64,000 nt of DNA, taken from positions 868,001 through 932,000 of the forward strand of contig NZ_JIAD01000001.1 of assembly GCF_000688015.1 (NCBI RefSeq), given 5' to 3'. This document shows positions 22,416 to 30,336 of this stretch, piece after piece; position 1 is the first letter of the stretch, and every line of letters begins with the position of its first letter. A model generated the notes under the pieces. The model made no database searches. It saw only the letters and a program-made list of their open reading frames with translations, and had not been told where the DNA came from. Source of the stretch: Eubacterium sp. AB3007. GTDB lineage: Bacteria > Bacillota > Clostridia > Peptostreptococcales > Anaerovoracaceae. The position numbers and the translations under genes were made by a program.

Positions 22416-23615
22416 TCACTCCACATTGTGGTCAAGACCTGCCTGGTGCATGACCTCAAAAAACCCAGGATACGATTTCGCTACGTCTTCCTTCCCGTCG
22501 ATGATGACTTTGTCCCTGCAGATGAGGGAGGCGATCGCTTCCATCATGACGATCCTGTGGTCGCCGAAGGAGGAAACACGCCCTCCCCGGAAACCCTTGC
22601 GGATGCTCCCCTTGATGGCCAGGCTGTCACTTTTCTCCTGCACGCTCATCCCCAGCGCGTTCAGACTCTCCGCGATGGAGTGGAGGCGGTCGCTTTCCTT
22701 GAGCCGCAGCCTGGCTGCATTGACGATCTCCGTCCGCCCTGTAGCAGCGGTACCCAGCAGCGCGATCACAGGAGCCAGGTCCGGGATCGCTGACACGTCC
22801 ACCTCGCAGCCCTGCAGATGCGAGGGATACACGGTGACTTCCGCATCTCCTTCCACCACGTCCACACAGAACTGTCTGAGCACGTCCAGGATCTTGATGT
22901 CTCCCTGCATGGAGTTCATGTTAAGCCCCCGGACGGTGATGGGCTTGCGGCCAAGGGCGCCTGCCGCCAGCCAGAACGCCGCAGCGGACCAGTCCCCCTC
23001 GACCACAAAGGTATCTGGTCCTTCGTATCTCTGATTCCCAGGAACCTCAAAACTCATACCGTGACGAGTCATCTTGGTGATCCATAGGATTCCAAACTGT
23101 CGAAGGACTTCTGTGGTGATCGCCACATAGGGCGCTGATTCCAGATTCCCCATGACATCGATGGTACTGTCCCCATCCAGTAGGGGCAAAGCCATCAGGA
23201 GTCCGGTGATGTACTGGGAGGAGATGTTTCCTGGCAAGGTAAAGATCCCCGGTGTCAGCTGCCCCTCAATGGTGATCGGGGTCTCTCCCTGGGGACTCAG
23301 CGAACATCCGTGTGTCTCCAGTTCCTGTACCAGCGGTGTCAGCGGCCGGTCTGAGAGCCTCCCCTCCGTCATGAAGATCCCTTTTCTTCCAAGGGCGCCC
23401 ATGACAGGCAACAGAAACCTGAGCGTCGAACCGCTCTCTCCGCACTCCATGATATTCCCTCCGTCCAGGATCGCCCCTACACAAGCACGGGTCGCCTCGA
23501 TGTCACGGGAGGGCAGATCACAGCGAATATCTGTATGCATGTCTGCCAGCGCTGCACAGATCAGCGCTCTGTGCGCGAATGATTTTGATGGAATGATATC
23601 GATCGTTGTCGCCAT
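22416..23615 (-). CDS. aroA: EPSP synthase (3-phosphoshikimate 1-carboxyvinyltransferase)
   Basis: This 399-residue enzyme condenses shikimate 3-phosphate with phosphoenolpyruvate. It has the KSFAHRALI segment with the PEP-site Lys, ESGSTLRFLLPVM (cf. NAGTxxR of class I enzymes), SSQYITGLLMALPLL, VEGDWSAAAFWLAAGAL and RLKESDRLHSIAESL near the C-terminus. The ESGST motif, with Ser where class I sensitive enzymes have Ala, places it outside the classical NAGTA group. The start at 23615 overlaps the tyrA stop as TAATG behind GGAG; a longer ORF to 23645 is unlikely. Confidence 0.94.
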   Translation of the reverse strand: MATTIDIIPSKSFAHRALICAALADMHTDIRCDLPSRDIEATRACVGAILDGGNIMECGESGSTLRFLLPVMGALGRKGIFMTEGRLSDRPLTPLVQELETHGCSLSPQGETPITIEGQLTPGIFTLPGNISSQYITGLLMALPLLDGDSTIDVMGNLESAPYVAITTEVLRQFGILWITKMTRHGMSFEVPGNQRYEGPDTFVVEGDWSAAAFWLAAGALGRKPITVRGLNMNSMQGDIKILDVLRQFCVDVVEGDAEVTVYPSHLQGCEVDVSAIPDLAPVIALLGTAATGRTEIVNAARLRLKESDRLHSIAESLNALGMSVQEKSDSLAIKGSIRKGFRGGRVSSFGDHRIVMMEAIASLICRDKVIIDGKEDVAKSYPGFFEVMHQAGLDHNVE

Positions 23616-24478
23616 TATTCTCCGTTGATCTGTGCAGGTCCGCACTTCTGAAGAACGCGTTCCTTACAGATCTTCCCTTCTGCCAGTAATTTCTCTAACT
23701 TGTCCTTGTCATCTTCCTCAATGGCTGTCTCGTATTCCTGCAGCTTCTCGATCAGTCCCTTGATCTCCGCTGTCAGATAGTCCTTATTCTCCAGAAAGAG
23801 TTCCGACCACATCTTCTCGTCCAGATAGGCTACCCTGGTGAAATCCTGATAGCTGCCCGCAGAGATCATCTGGCTGTCCACCAGGGCGGTCTCACTCTTG
23901 ATGAACCCGTTGGACACGATGTGTGGCATCTGCGAGGTGAACGCAATGACCCGGTCGTGCTCGTCCGAGGTAGTCACGCCCACCCGGCCGAACCCCGCCA
24001 GCATCAGCATGCCCTTTACCCGCATGAGGAGTTCCATATCTGTAGCCTCCCAGGGCACCAGGATAAAGGGCGCGTTCTGAAACAGATCCGCGCTGCTGTT
24101 CTTGATTCCCCCACGCTCCTTTCCGGCCATGGGGTGTCCTCCCATGTAGGTGATCCCATATTTCTCTGCGATAGGAAAGCATTCGCCGCAGACAAAACGT
24201 TTGGTGCCGCAGCAGTCGATCACGACGGTATTCCGGGAGATCAGCGGAGCGTGCTCACGGAACCATTCCACCGCAGCGACAGGGGTGATGGCGATGAGGA
24301 TCAGATCACATGTGTCGATGTTGTTGTCTGCCAGCTCATCATCGATCGCCTCCGCCATCAGCGCATAGCGTGTTACCAGATCTTCCCTGTCAATTCCCAG
24401 AACAACGGCACCCGCATTCCGATAGGCCTTGGCAAGGGAGCCACCGATAAGCCCTAGCCCTACGATTCCTACTTTCAT
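23615..24478 (-). CDS. tyrA: prephenate dehydrogenase
   Basis: This 287-residue NAD(P)-dependent enzyme oxidises prephenate to 4-hydroxyphenylpyruvate for Tyr. The Rossmann motif is GIVGLGLIGGSLAKAYR. The conserved His-Pro segment is MGGHPMAGKERGG, and the C-terminal dimer helix region carries TSQMPHIVSNGF with the substrate His. It ends with a charged helix and has no ACT domain, unlike many Bacillus TyrA proteins, so feedback by Tyr would need another route such as the leader attenuator. It starts directly after the aroF stop (TAG ATG). Confidence 0.93.
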   Translation of the reverse strand: MKVGIVGLGLIGGSLAKAYRNAGAVVLGIDREDLVTRYALMAEAIDDELADNNIDTCDLILIAITPVAAVEWFREHAPLISRNTVVIDCCGTKRFVCGECFPIAEKYGITYMGGHPMAGKERGGIKNSSADLFQNAPFILVPWEATDMELLMRVKGMLMLAGFGRVGVTTSDEHDRVIAFTSQMPHIVSNGFIKSETALVDSQMISAGSYQDFTRVAYLDEKMWSELFLENKDYLTAEIKGLIEKLQEYETAIEEDDKDKLEKLLAEGKICKERVLQKCGPAQINGE

Positions 24479-25477
24479 CTATAACACCTCCCTGATCTTT
24501 CTGACTTTGGCCATGGTGTTTGAGAACTGGGCCGGTGTCAATGACTGCGGTCCGTCACACAGAGCCATGGCTGGGTTGTTATGCACCTCGATCATCAGAC
24601 CGTCTGCACCCCCTGCCGTGGCTGCCAGTGCCATGGAGGGAACCAGACCGGAGTGTCCTGTGGCATGACTGGGGTCAACCACCACCGGCAGGTGTGTCAA
24701 CTCATGGAGTACCGGGATCACAGATAGATCCAGGGTGTTTCTGGTATAGGTCTCAAAGGTGCGGATCCCTCGCTCACAGAGGATGATGTTCTCATTCCCG
24801 CCGCTCATGATATACTCCGCGCTCATCAACAGTTCCTTGATGGTATTGGCCAGCCCCCTCTTCAGCAGGACCGGCTTGTTGGAATGTCCCAGTTCCTTCA
24901 GAAGTTCAAAATTCTGCATATTCCGTGCTCCCACCTGGATCACATCCACATCCGCAAACAGATCCAGATGCTCCTGGTTCATGATCTCCGTGACGATGGG
25001 CAGCCCGGTGATCTTCTTGGCTTCCAGGAGAAGGCGCAGTCCTTCGGCCTTCAGTCCCTGGAAATCATAAGGCGATGTCCTGGGCTTGAACGCGCCTCCT
25101 CGCAGAAGGGTCGCTCCGGCCTCCTTCACGGCCTCCGCAACGCCGACGATCTGCTCTTCTGTCTCCACGGAACAGGGCCCTGCGATCACCGCAAAATGGC
25201 CTCCGCCGATCTGGACATCATCGATGTCCACGATGGAATCTTCCGGATGGAACTCCCGATTGGCCTTCTTAAATGGCTCAGAGATCTCTACCACCCGATC
25301 CACGATATCCAGCGACTCCAGCATCTCGATATCGATCTGGCTGGTGTCTCCGATCAGTCCCAGCACGGTCTCGTCGTCATTGACGTATTCCGTCACCCTG
25401 AGGCCCTGATCCTCAAACCACTTGATCAGCATTCGCTTCTGTTCTTCCGTTGTACCCGGTCTCAAAATCGTTACCAT
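24479..25477 (-). CDS. aroF: 3-deoxy-7-phosphoheptulonate (DAHP) synthase, type I-beta
   Basis: This 332-residue enzyme starts the shikimate pathway from PEP and erythrose 4-phosphate. Residues 1-70 are the ferredoxin-like regulatory domain found in Thermotoga-type enzymes, which senses Tyr or Phe. Residues 85-332 are the barrel: VIAGPCSVET, RGGAFKPRTSPYDFQG, LLKRGLANTIKE, ERGIRTFETYTRNTLD and DPSHATGH with metal ligands. The GGAGG lies about 11 bases upstream of the ATG, just past the attenuator T-tract. It is the first structural gene of the operon. No aroB is present in the operon. Confidence 0.95.
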   Translation of the reverse strand: MVTILRPGTTEEQKRMLIKWFEDQGLRVTEYVNDDETVLGLIGDTSQIDIEMLESLDIVDRVVEISEPFKKANREFHPEDSIVDIDDVQIGGGHFAVIAGPCSVETEEQIVGVAEAVKEAGATLLRGGAFKPRTSPYDFQGLKAEGLRLLLEAKKITGLPIVTEIMNQEHLDLFADVDVIQVGARNMQNFELLKELGHSNKPVLLKRGLANTIKELLMSAEYIMSGGNENIILCERGIRTFETYTRNTLDLSVIPVLHELTHLPVVVDPSHATGHSGLVPSMALAATAGGADGLMIEVHNNPAMALCDGPQSLTPAQFSNTMAKVRKIREVL

Positions 25478-25493
25478 TACTTATACTTCCTCC

Positions 25494-25528
25494 AAAACAA
25501 TAAACCCCGCAGCACTGGCTGCGAGGTT
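25494..25528 (-). terminator. attenuator terminator of the aro operon
   Basis: On the minus strand AACCTCGCAGC (25528-25518) pairs with GCTGCGGGGTT (25513-25503) over 11 bp with one G-T pair and a 4-base loop, followed by TATTGTTTT. It lies 26 bases after the leader peptide stop and 26 bases before aroF, the classical position for attenuation. Confidence 0.85.
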
Positions 25529-25634
25529 CTGAATCATCTCTGGTCTCAGTCACCTATCTGTCGCTTTCTCCGCGCAGCAAAATGCTCTTTCCTACTGTAT
25601 CCACGAAAGAGTAAAAGTAATAGTATTCTGCTGC
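25505..25634 (-). promoter_or_regulatory. four-segment transcription attenuator (1:2, 2:3, 3:4 pairings)
   Basis: Segment 1, GCAGCAGAAT (25634-25625), overlaps the leader codons just before the Tyr/Phe run and pairs with segment 2, ATTTTGCTGC (25583-25574). Segment 2 in the form GCTGCGCGG (25578-25570) can instead pair with segment 3, CCTCGCAGC (25526-25518), over 8 of 9 positions. Segment 3 otherwise forms the terminator with segment 4 (25513-25505). A ribosome stalled on the aromatic codons would cover segment 1 and favour the 2:3 antiterminator. The folding logic is that of the enteric trp and phe leaders. Confidence 0.8.
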
Positions 25635-25652
25635 AAACTGAAAACGACGCAT
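25554..25652 (-). CDS. Phe/Tyr-rich leader peptide of the aro operon
   Basis: This 32-codon ORF starts at ATG 25652 behind AGAGAGG and ends with TAG. It reads MRRFQFAAEYYYFYSF in its first half, with four Phe and four Tyr in 13 residues (positions 4-16) and no Trp. The second half (VDTVGKSILLRGESDR) overlaps attenuator segment 2. It lies between the operon promoter and the terminator. This composition has no reason to exist except to sense charged tRNA-Phe and tRNA-Tyr during translation. No T-box sequence is present, which is the more common device in Bacillota. Confidence 0.88.
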   Translation of the reverse strand: MRRFQFAAEYYYFYSFVDTVGKSILLRGESDR

Positions 25653-25688
25653 AACTGATCCTCTCTGTCTGAATCAACTTACAAGAGG

Positions 25689-25717
25689 ATATTAACACAT
25701 TCGTTTGTATAAATCAA
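25689..25717 (-). promoter_or_regulatory. sigma-A promoter of the aromatic operon
   Basis: On the minus strand TTGATT (complement of 25712-25717) and TAATAT (complement of 25689-25694) are 17 bases apart, with an A/T-rich stretch upstream. The start site would fall about 30 bases before the leader peptide ATG. The upstream gene's terminator tail abuts the -35. Confidence 0.75.
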
Positions 25718-25718
25718 G

Positions 25719-25752
25719 ATAAAAAATCAAAAAACAACAGAAAAAGTTGTTT
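25719..25752 (-). terminator. intrinsic terminator after the S4-domain protein gene
   Basis: On the minus strand AAACAAC and GTTGTTT (complements of 25746-25752 and 25732-25738) form a 7-bp stem with a T-rich 7-base loop, followed by TTTGATTTTTT. It is A/T-rich and therefore weak, but well placed 14 bases after the stop and immediately before the aro promoter. Confidence 0.6.
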
Positions 25753-25765
25753 GCAGAACACAAAT

Positions 25766-26509
25766 TCAATACTTTTCCATGGTTATGTATTCCCGGCCCT
25801 TTCTGGACCTGCCGCCGATCTCAACCAGTCTCACCCGACCCTGGTGCCGCACGCTGATCAGCGTCCCCTCAGCCAGTTTCTGATCCGGCTTCAGACTCTC
25901 CATGTGATCGACAAACACCTGCCCCTGTCGGATCAGGTCGACTGCTTTTGTGCGGGAAAGACGAAACGCAGATGCCACCACGTTATCCAACCGCACCGAA
26001 GCCACCGAATCGCTGATCATCTGAGGCTCCTGGCGAGGGATCATCAGGTCTCCGATAGGCACCGCACTCACCGAAAGGGTTGTCCTTCCTGCTTTACCAT
26101 ACTCAGCCAGCAGGAACTCCGCGATTTCGCTCAGTACGATGATGTCAGCCCCATCCTCTCGCACCAGTATATCTCCTGTCATCTCCCGGCGGATCCCAAG
26201 TCCGGTCAGTGCGCCCAGGTAATCCCGATGGCCCGGTACCGGGCCGCCTTTCCCGGCGATCTGCGCGCGGATCACGGTGAAGAGCTCCGGATCCGGTTCC
26301 CCCATATAGTCTGGCAGACAAAGCATACATACCCGCTCTGCCTCTGGGTATCCCCCATGAAAGCGTACCTCCGGTTCCTTCCCGTATACCTGCCTGAGCA
26401 CGGATTGCTGATGGCTGTCCAGGAAAACTGTATTGGTCATATAATTTCTGTTTCGACACTGCTCCAGACGGTCTCCCGCCTGAGCAATGATGAGATTGTC
26501 TTCATTCAT
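25766..26509 (-). CDS. YlmH-like S4-domain RNA-binding protein
   Basis: This 247-residue cytosolic protein matches the YlmH family. It has an N-terminal part with FLDSHQQSVL, a central domain containing GHRDYLGALTGLGIRREMTGDI, and a C-terminal S4 domain (RLDNVVASAFRLSRTKAVDLIRQGQVFVD). YlmH binds ribosomal RNA or stalled 50S-tRNA complexes in Bacillus and is usually near ylmE-F-G and divIVA. Here it is alone, between the aro operon and a divergent Ca2+ ATPase gene, so the usual neighbours have been separated. A terminator follows its stop. Confidence 0.88.
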   Translation of the reverse strand: MNEDNLIIAQAGDRLEQCRNRNYMTNTVFLDSHQQSVLRQVYGKEPEVRFHGGYPEAERVCMLCLPDYMGEPDPELFTVIRAQIAGKGGPVPGHRDYLGALTGLGIRREMTGDILVREDGADIIVLSEIAEFLLAEYGKAGRTTLSVSAVPIGDLMIPRQEPQMISDSVASVRLDNVVASAFRLSRTKAVDLIRQGQVFVDHMESLKPDQKLAEGTLISVRHQGRVRLVEIGGRSRKGREYITMEKY

Positions 26510-26595
26510 GGACTCATTGTAACATATTTTGGCTGGACAATAAACAGCATATCCGCGATCCGTGTAATTATTATGTAAGGTTTCAGTCTGGTCCC

Positions 26596-26624
26596 TTGCA
26601 ATCGCTCTGAAAAAGTGCTATATT
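26596..26624 (+). promoter_or_regulatory. sigma-A promoter of the Ca2+ ATPase gene
   Basis: TTGCAA (26596-26601) and TATATT (26619-26624) are 17 bases apart. A strong AGGAGG follows, and the ATG is at 26650. The leader is only about 20 bases. Confidence 0.7.
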
Positions 26625-26649
26625 CAAAAAATACAAAAGAGGAGGAAAT

Positions 26650-29220
26650 ATGGACAAGTTTTACACGCATAAACCGAAGGAGATCATGCAGGAATTTGGC
26701 ACCACCGAAAGTGGCCTGACCCTGTCCCACGTGACCGAGAACCGCGCCCAATACGGCGAAAACAAACTTCAGGAAAAGAAGTCGAAATCCACCCTGCAGA
26801 TTTTTCTGGAGCAGTTCAAGGATCTGCTGGTGATCATCCTGATCGTTGCGGCACTGATCTCTGCTGCTACCGGCAACCTGGAAAGCACCCTGGTGATCAT
26901 CGCCGTCCTGATCCTGAATGCCATCCTGGGTACTGCCCAAACTATCAAGGCGGAGAAATCTCTGGAAAGCCTGAAGAAACTCTCCTCCCCCACCGCTCGC
27001 GTGATCCGGGATGGAGAGCAACAGATCATCGATGCGGCAGACCTGGTCTGCGGCGACATCGTCCTGCTGGAGGCTGGGGATATCATTCCGGGAGATGGTC
27101 GAATCATCGAGAACTTCTCCCTGAAGGTGAATGAGTCTTCTCTCACGGGGGAATCGGAGAGCGCAGAGAAAACCAGCGAGTTGATCCAGGAGGAGGTGGC
27201 CCTGGGCGATCAGAGCAACATGGTCTTCTCCGGATCTCTGGTCACCTACGGAAGAGCCAGGGTCATCATCACCGCTGTTGGACAGCACACAGAGCTTGGA
27301 CGCATCGCCGGCCTGATGAACGACACCGGCGAGCGCAAGACACCTCTGCAGGTCACCATGGACAACTTCAGCAAGAAGCTCTCCATCGCCATCATCCTGA
27401 TCTGCATCGTGGTGCTGGGTCTGTCCCTCTATCGGGGCCAAAGCTTTGTGGACGCGCTCCTGTTTGCTGTTGCCCTGGCGGTCGCGGCCATTCCGGAGGC
27501 CTTGTCCTCCATCATTACCATCTCGCTGGCCATCGGCACTTCCCGCATGGCTGATCAGAACGCCATCATCAAGCAGCTTTCTGCTGTCGAGGGGCTGGGC
27601 TGTGTGTCCATCATCTGCTCTGACAAGACAGGCACCCTGACACAAAACCGAATGACGGTGGAATACAAGAGCGAATGGAAGGAGCAGGAACAGATCCTGT
27701 TGATCGCTTCGATCCTCGCCAATGACACCCACATCGTAGACGGTACCACCGTTGGAGATCCCACGGAGACTGCCTTTGTAGATTACTACCGAAACAACTT
27801 CAACGACTATTATGAGGTTCTGACGGCACACCCGCGCCTGTCAGAGGTCCCCTTCGACTCTGACCGGAAGCTGATGAGCACCCTACACAAATTTGATGAC
27901 CATTATATCATGTTCACCAAGGGCGCTCTGGACGTTATCCTCTCCCGCAGTGCCAATCTGACGGAAGCAGAGAAGGATGAGATCATTGAGGAGAACTTCC
28001 GGCTGTCCAACGAAGGGCTTCGGGTACTGGCCTTTGCGCAGAGAGTATATAAGGAACCGAAGGACCTGACCACCGATGATGAGTATCATCTGGAATACAT
28101 CGGCCTCATGGCGGAGATGGATCCACCCAGACCGGAATCCAAACAAGCTGTGTCTGATTGTATTGCTGCAGGGATCAAGCCCATCATGATTACCGGCGAC
28201 CATAAGATCACCGCTTCTGCCATCGCAAGGCGCATCGGAATCATGCAGGAGGGGGATTTGGCGGTCACTGGTCCGGAATTGGACCGCATGAGCGAGGAAG
28301 AACTGACCGAAAAGCTACCCCACATCTCCGTTTACGCTCGCGTCTCCCCGGATAACAAGATCCGTATCGTGAACGCCTGGCAGGACCGTGCCAACATCGT
28401 AGCCATGACCGGCGACGGTGTCAACGACGGCCCCGCTCTGAAGAGTGCCGACGTAGGTGTAGCCATGGGCATCACCGGAACAGAGGTGGCCAAAGACTCC
28501 GCCTCTATGATCCTGACAGACGACAATTTTGCCACCATCATCAAGTCGGTGCTGAACGGCCGAAACATCTATGCCAATATCAAGAACGCTATCAAGTTCC
28601 TGCTGTCGGGAAATGCCGCAGGGATCATCACCGTGCTCTACGCATCCCTGCTGGCCCTGCCAAACCCCTTCACAGCGGTGCAGTTATTGTTCATCAACCT
28701 GATCACAGACAGCCTGCCTGCCCTGGCAATCAGCATGGAACCTTCGGATCCGACGCTGATCCACGACAAGCCTCGTCCCCGCGACGAGTCCGTGCTGAAC
28801 CGTCCCACCATGACCGAGATCGTGACCACGGGCGTTCTCATCGCCATCGCCACCATCATCGCCTTCTATATCGGCCTCCAGGGGGGACGAACAGATATGC
28901 TGGATGACAGCGGTGTGGACTTTGGTGCGGTAACTGCCTCCACCATGGCATTCTCGACCCTGTGTCTGGCAAGACTGTGGCATGGTTTCAACTGCCGGGG
29001 AAGAGCTGGGATCTTCAAGCTGGGACTGACCACCAACCTGTACAGCATCGGTGCGTTTGGTCTGGGTGCCCTGCTTCTGCACCTGCTGCTTCTGGTGAAG
29101 CCGCTGAGCCATGTTTTCAACATCGCTCCGCTGAATCCTCACCTGCTCATGTGGGTATGGGGATTGTCTCTGGCACCGACACTGGTGATCCAGGTATACA
29201 AGGCGATCCGGTATCGCTGA
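26650..29220 (+). CDS. calcium-translocating P2-type ATPase
   Basis: This 856-residue membrane pump has the actuator TGES (166-169) and the phosphorylated Asp325 in CSDKTGTLTQN. The nucleotide domain has FDSDRKLMS and FTKGALDVIL, and the hinge is TGDGVNDGPALKSADVG. Four spans precede the catalytic domains and six follow, as in SERCA/PMCA-type pumps. The M4 ion-site motif is AAIPEALSS, where Ca2+ pumps usually have PEGL. It exports Ca2+ or a similar divalent cation using ATP. It is a single-gene unit with its own promoter and a bidirectional terminator. Confidence 0.93.
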   Translation: MDKFYTHKPKEIMQEFGTTESGLTLSHVTENRAQYGENKLQEKKSKSTLQIFLEQFKDLLVIILIVAALISAATGNLESTLVIIAVLILNAILGTAQTIKAEKSLESLKKLSSPTARVIRDGEQQIIDAADLVCGDIVLLEAGDIIPGDGRIIENFSLKVNESSLTGESESAEKTSELIQEEVALGDQSNMVFSGSLVTYGRARVIITAVGQHTELGRIAGLMNDTGERKTPLQVTMDNFSKKLSIAIILICIVVLGLSLYRGQSFVDALLFAVALAVAAIPEALSSIITISLAIGTSRMADQNAIIKQLSAVEGLGCVSIICSDKTGTLTQNRMTVEYKSEWKEQEQILLIASILANDTHIVDGTTVGDPTETAFVDYYRNNFNDYYEVLTAHPRLSEVPFDSDRKLMSTLHKFDDHYIMFTKGALDVILSRSANLTEAEKDEIIEENFRLSNEGLRVLAFAQRVYKEPKDLTTDDEYHLEYIGLMAEMDPPRPESKQAVSDCIAAGIKPIMITGDHKITASAIARRIGIMQEGDLAVTGPELDRMSEEELTEKLPHISVYARVSPDNKIRIVNAWQDRANIVAMTGDGVNDGPALKSADVGVAMGITGTEVAKDSASMILTDDNFATIIKSVLNGRNIYANIKNAIKFLLSGNAAGIITVLYASLLALPNPFTAVQLLFINLITDSLPALAISMEPSDPTLIHDKPRPRDESVLNRPTMTEIVTTGVLIAIATIIAFYIGLQGGRTDMLDDSGVDFGAVTASTMAFSTLCLARLWHGFNCRGRAGIFKLGLTTNLYSIGAFGLGALLLHLLLLVKPLSHVFNIAPLNPHLLMWVWGLSLAPTLVIQVYKAIRYR

Positions 29221-29264
29221 TCGCAGATCTCTTTTAAATCAAATATAGAACGCATTGGCGTACT

Positions 29265-29289
29265 AAAAAAGGGGCTTTCGCCCCTTTTT
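29265..29289. terminator. bidirectional terminator between the ATPase and ybjQ genes
   Basis: A stem AAAAAGGGGC (29266-29275) with GCCCCTTTTT (29280-29289) and a 4-base TTTC loop is symmetric. It gives T-tracts on both strands, so it ends the ATPase message (+) and the ybjQ-side message (-), which converge here. Confidence 0.9.
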
Positions 29290-29294
29290 CTTTT

Positions 29295-29606
29295 CTATTT
29301 CACCTTTACGGCAGTCCCGTAAACGAGGACTTCTGCTGCCCCGTCCATCACTGAGGCTGAGGAGTACCGAACCGCAACGATCGCGTTCGCTCCGAGAGAC
29401 TCGGCCTCCTGTATCATGCGTGCTGTAGCCACCTCTCTGGACTCGGAGAGCATCTCCGTATAGCCCTTCAGTTCACCACCTACCAGGGTCTTCAAACCTG
29501 CACCGATATCCTTACCCAGATGTTTCGACTGTACAGTGTTTCCCTTCACCATTCCGAGCACTTCGTATTCCCGGCCCGGTATTCCTTCCGTCGTCAGTAA
29601 AACCAT
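29295..29606 (-). CDS. YbjQ/UPF0145 family protein
   Basis: This 103-residue cytosolic protein has the family features: EYEVLGMVKGNTVQS, KTLVGGELKGYTEML, and ARMIQEAESLGANAIVAVRY. The family forms pentamers and is often labelled heavy-metal-binding, but no role is proven. The sequence is intact, with AAAGGAG before the ATG. It lies 12 bases after the L,D-transpeptidase gene on the same strand. Confidence 0.9.
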   Translation of the reverse strand: MVLLTTEGIPGREYEVLGMVKGNTVQSKHLGKDIGAGLKTLVGGELKGYTEMLSESREVATARMIQEAESLGANAIVAVRYSSASVMDGAAEVLVYGTAVKVK

Positions 29607-29618
29607 ATTGTTTCTCCT

Positions 29619-30314
29619 TTACTTCTTGTAGATACAGATCCGCGCTCCCGGCTCCATGAGCTGAAGTGCCTTGATCATATTCTTCCGGGAGATGGAGATA
29701 CAGCCACCGGTGTACGGATTCCCGCTGAAACAATGCAGGAAGATGGCGTAATCCCGTTTGTAGTTGCCCTTCTTGTTATAGTTGAAGTTGGCACCGTAGT
29801 AGTAAGGCTTCCCGAAATCGATCAGATGCTCACCCGAACAGTTGTGCGGCTTCTCATTGATGTTGATCAACTGGTTGTAGTACTTGGGATCCGCGCACAG
29901 GTAGTGATAGGGCTTGACCTTATAATAGGTCATGGTCGTGCCCGGGTTCTTTTTGATCCCAAAGCCCCAGAGCATCTTGTAATTGCCGGTAGGCGTCTTG
30001 TAGTCGTCCCTGCCCTTTTTCTTCTTGCTGCAGATTCCGTTTCTGCCTACATAGGCCTTGCACTTGATCTGCCTTCTCCACTTGTGATCTGCCCCCTTCT
30101 TGTACATGTAGAATTTTGCGTTGGAGCCTTCTGTGTACTTGACGAACATGATTTCTCTGACCTTGTCATTATAACGATACCTGTCCAGAAGCTTCTGCCA
30201 ACGTGTCTTTGGTTGCGGGTTCGGCGCTGTCTGCGTGCTTGTCTCCTGTGCCCAGGAGGCAGCAGGCAGGATCAGAACAACCAGCGCCAGCAACAATGCA
30301 ATAAGTTTTCTCAT
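29619..30314 (-). CDS. secreted L,D-transpeptidase (YkuD family)
   Basis: This 231-residue protein has a signal peptide (residues 1-22, ending ASWAQ). After a Lys-rich linker comes a YkuD domain. It has YKTPTGNYKM at its start and the catalytic segment FLHCFSGNPYTGGCISIS, with the active Cys in GGCIS and the conserved His before it. Such enzymes cross-link peptidoglycan 3-3 or attach proteins. A second Cys in the HCFSG segment replaces the usual HG spacing. It has AAGGGG before its ATG and is co-directional with ybjQ and the PatB-like gene. Confidence 0.87.
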   Translation of the reverse strand: MRKLIALLLALVVLILPAASWAQETSTQTAPNPQPKTRWQKLLDRYRYNDKVREIMFVKYTEGSNAKFYMYKKGADHKWRRQIKCKAYVGRNGICSKKKKGRDDYKTPTGNYKMLWGFGIKKNPGTTMTYYKVKPYHYLCADPKYYNQLININEKPHNCSGEHLIDFGKPYYYGANFNYNKKGNYKRDYAIFLHCFSGNPYTGGCISISRKNMIKALQLMEPGARICIYKK

Positions 30315-30336
30315 TCTCTATCCCCTTCCCTTTCAG

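Noticed and set aside
25500..25690. T-box leader before aroF
   Set aside because: No T-box core sequence and no specifier-loop stem; the leader peptide and pairings explain the region better.
26506..27831. 441-codon open frame on the minus strand opposite the Ca2+ ATPase gene
   Set aside because: It is antisense to a fully motif-complete ATPase, has no family resemblance and is very rich in Asp, Gln and His, as expected of a shadow frame.
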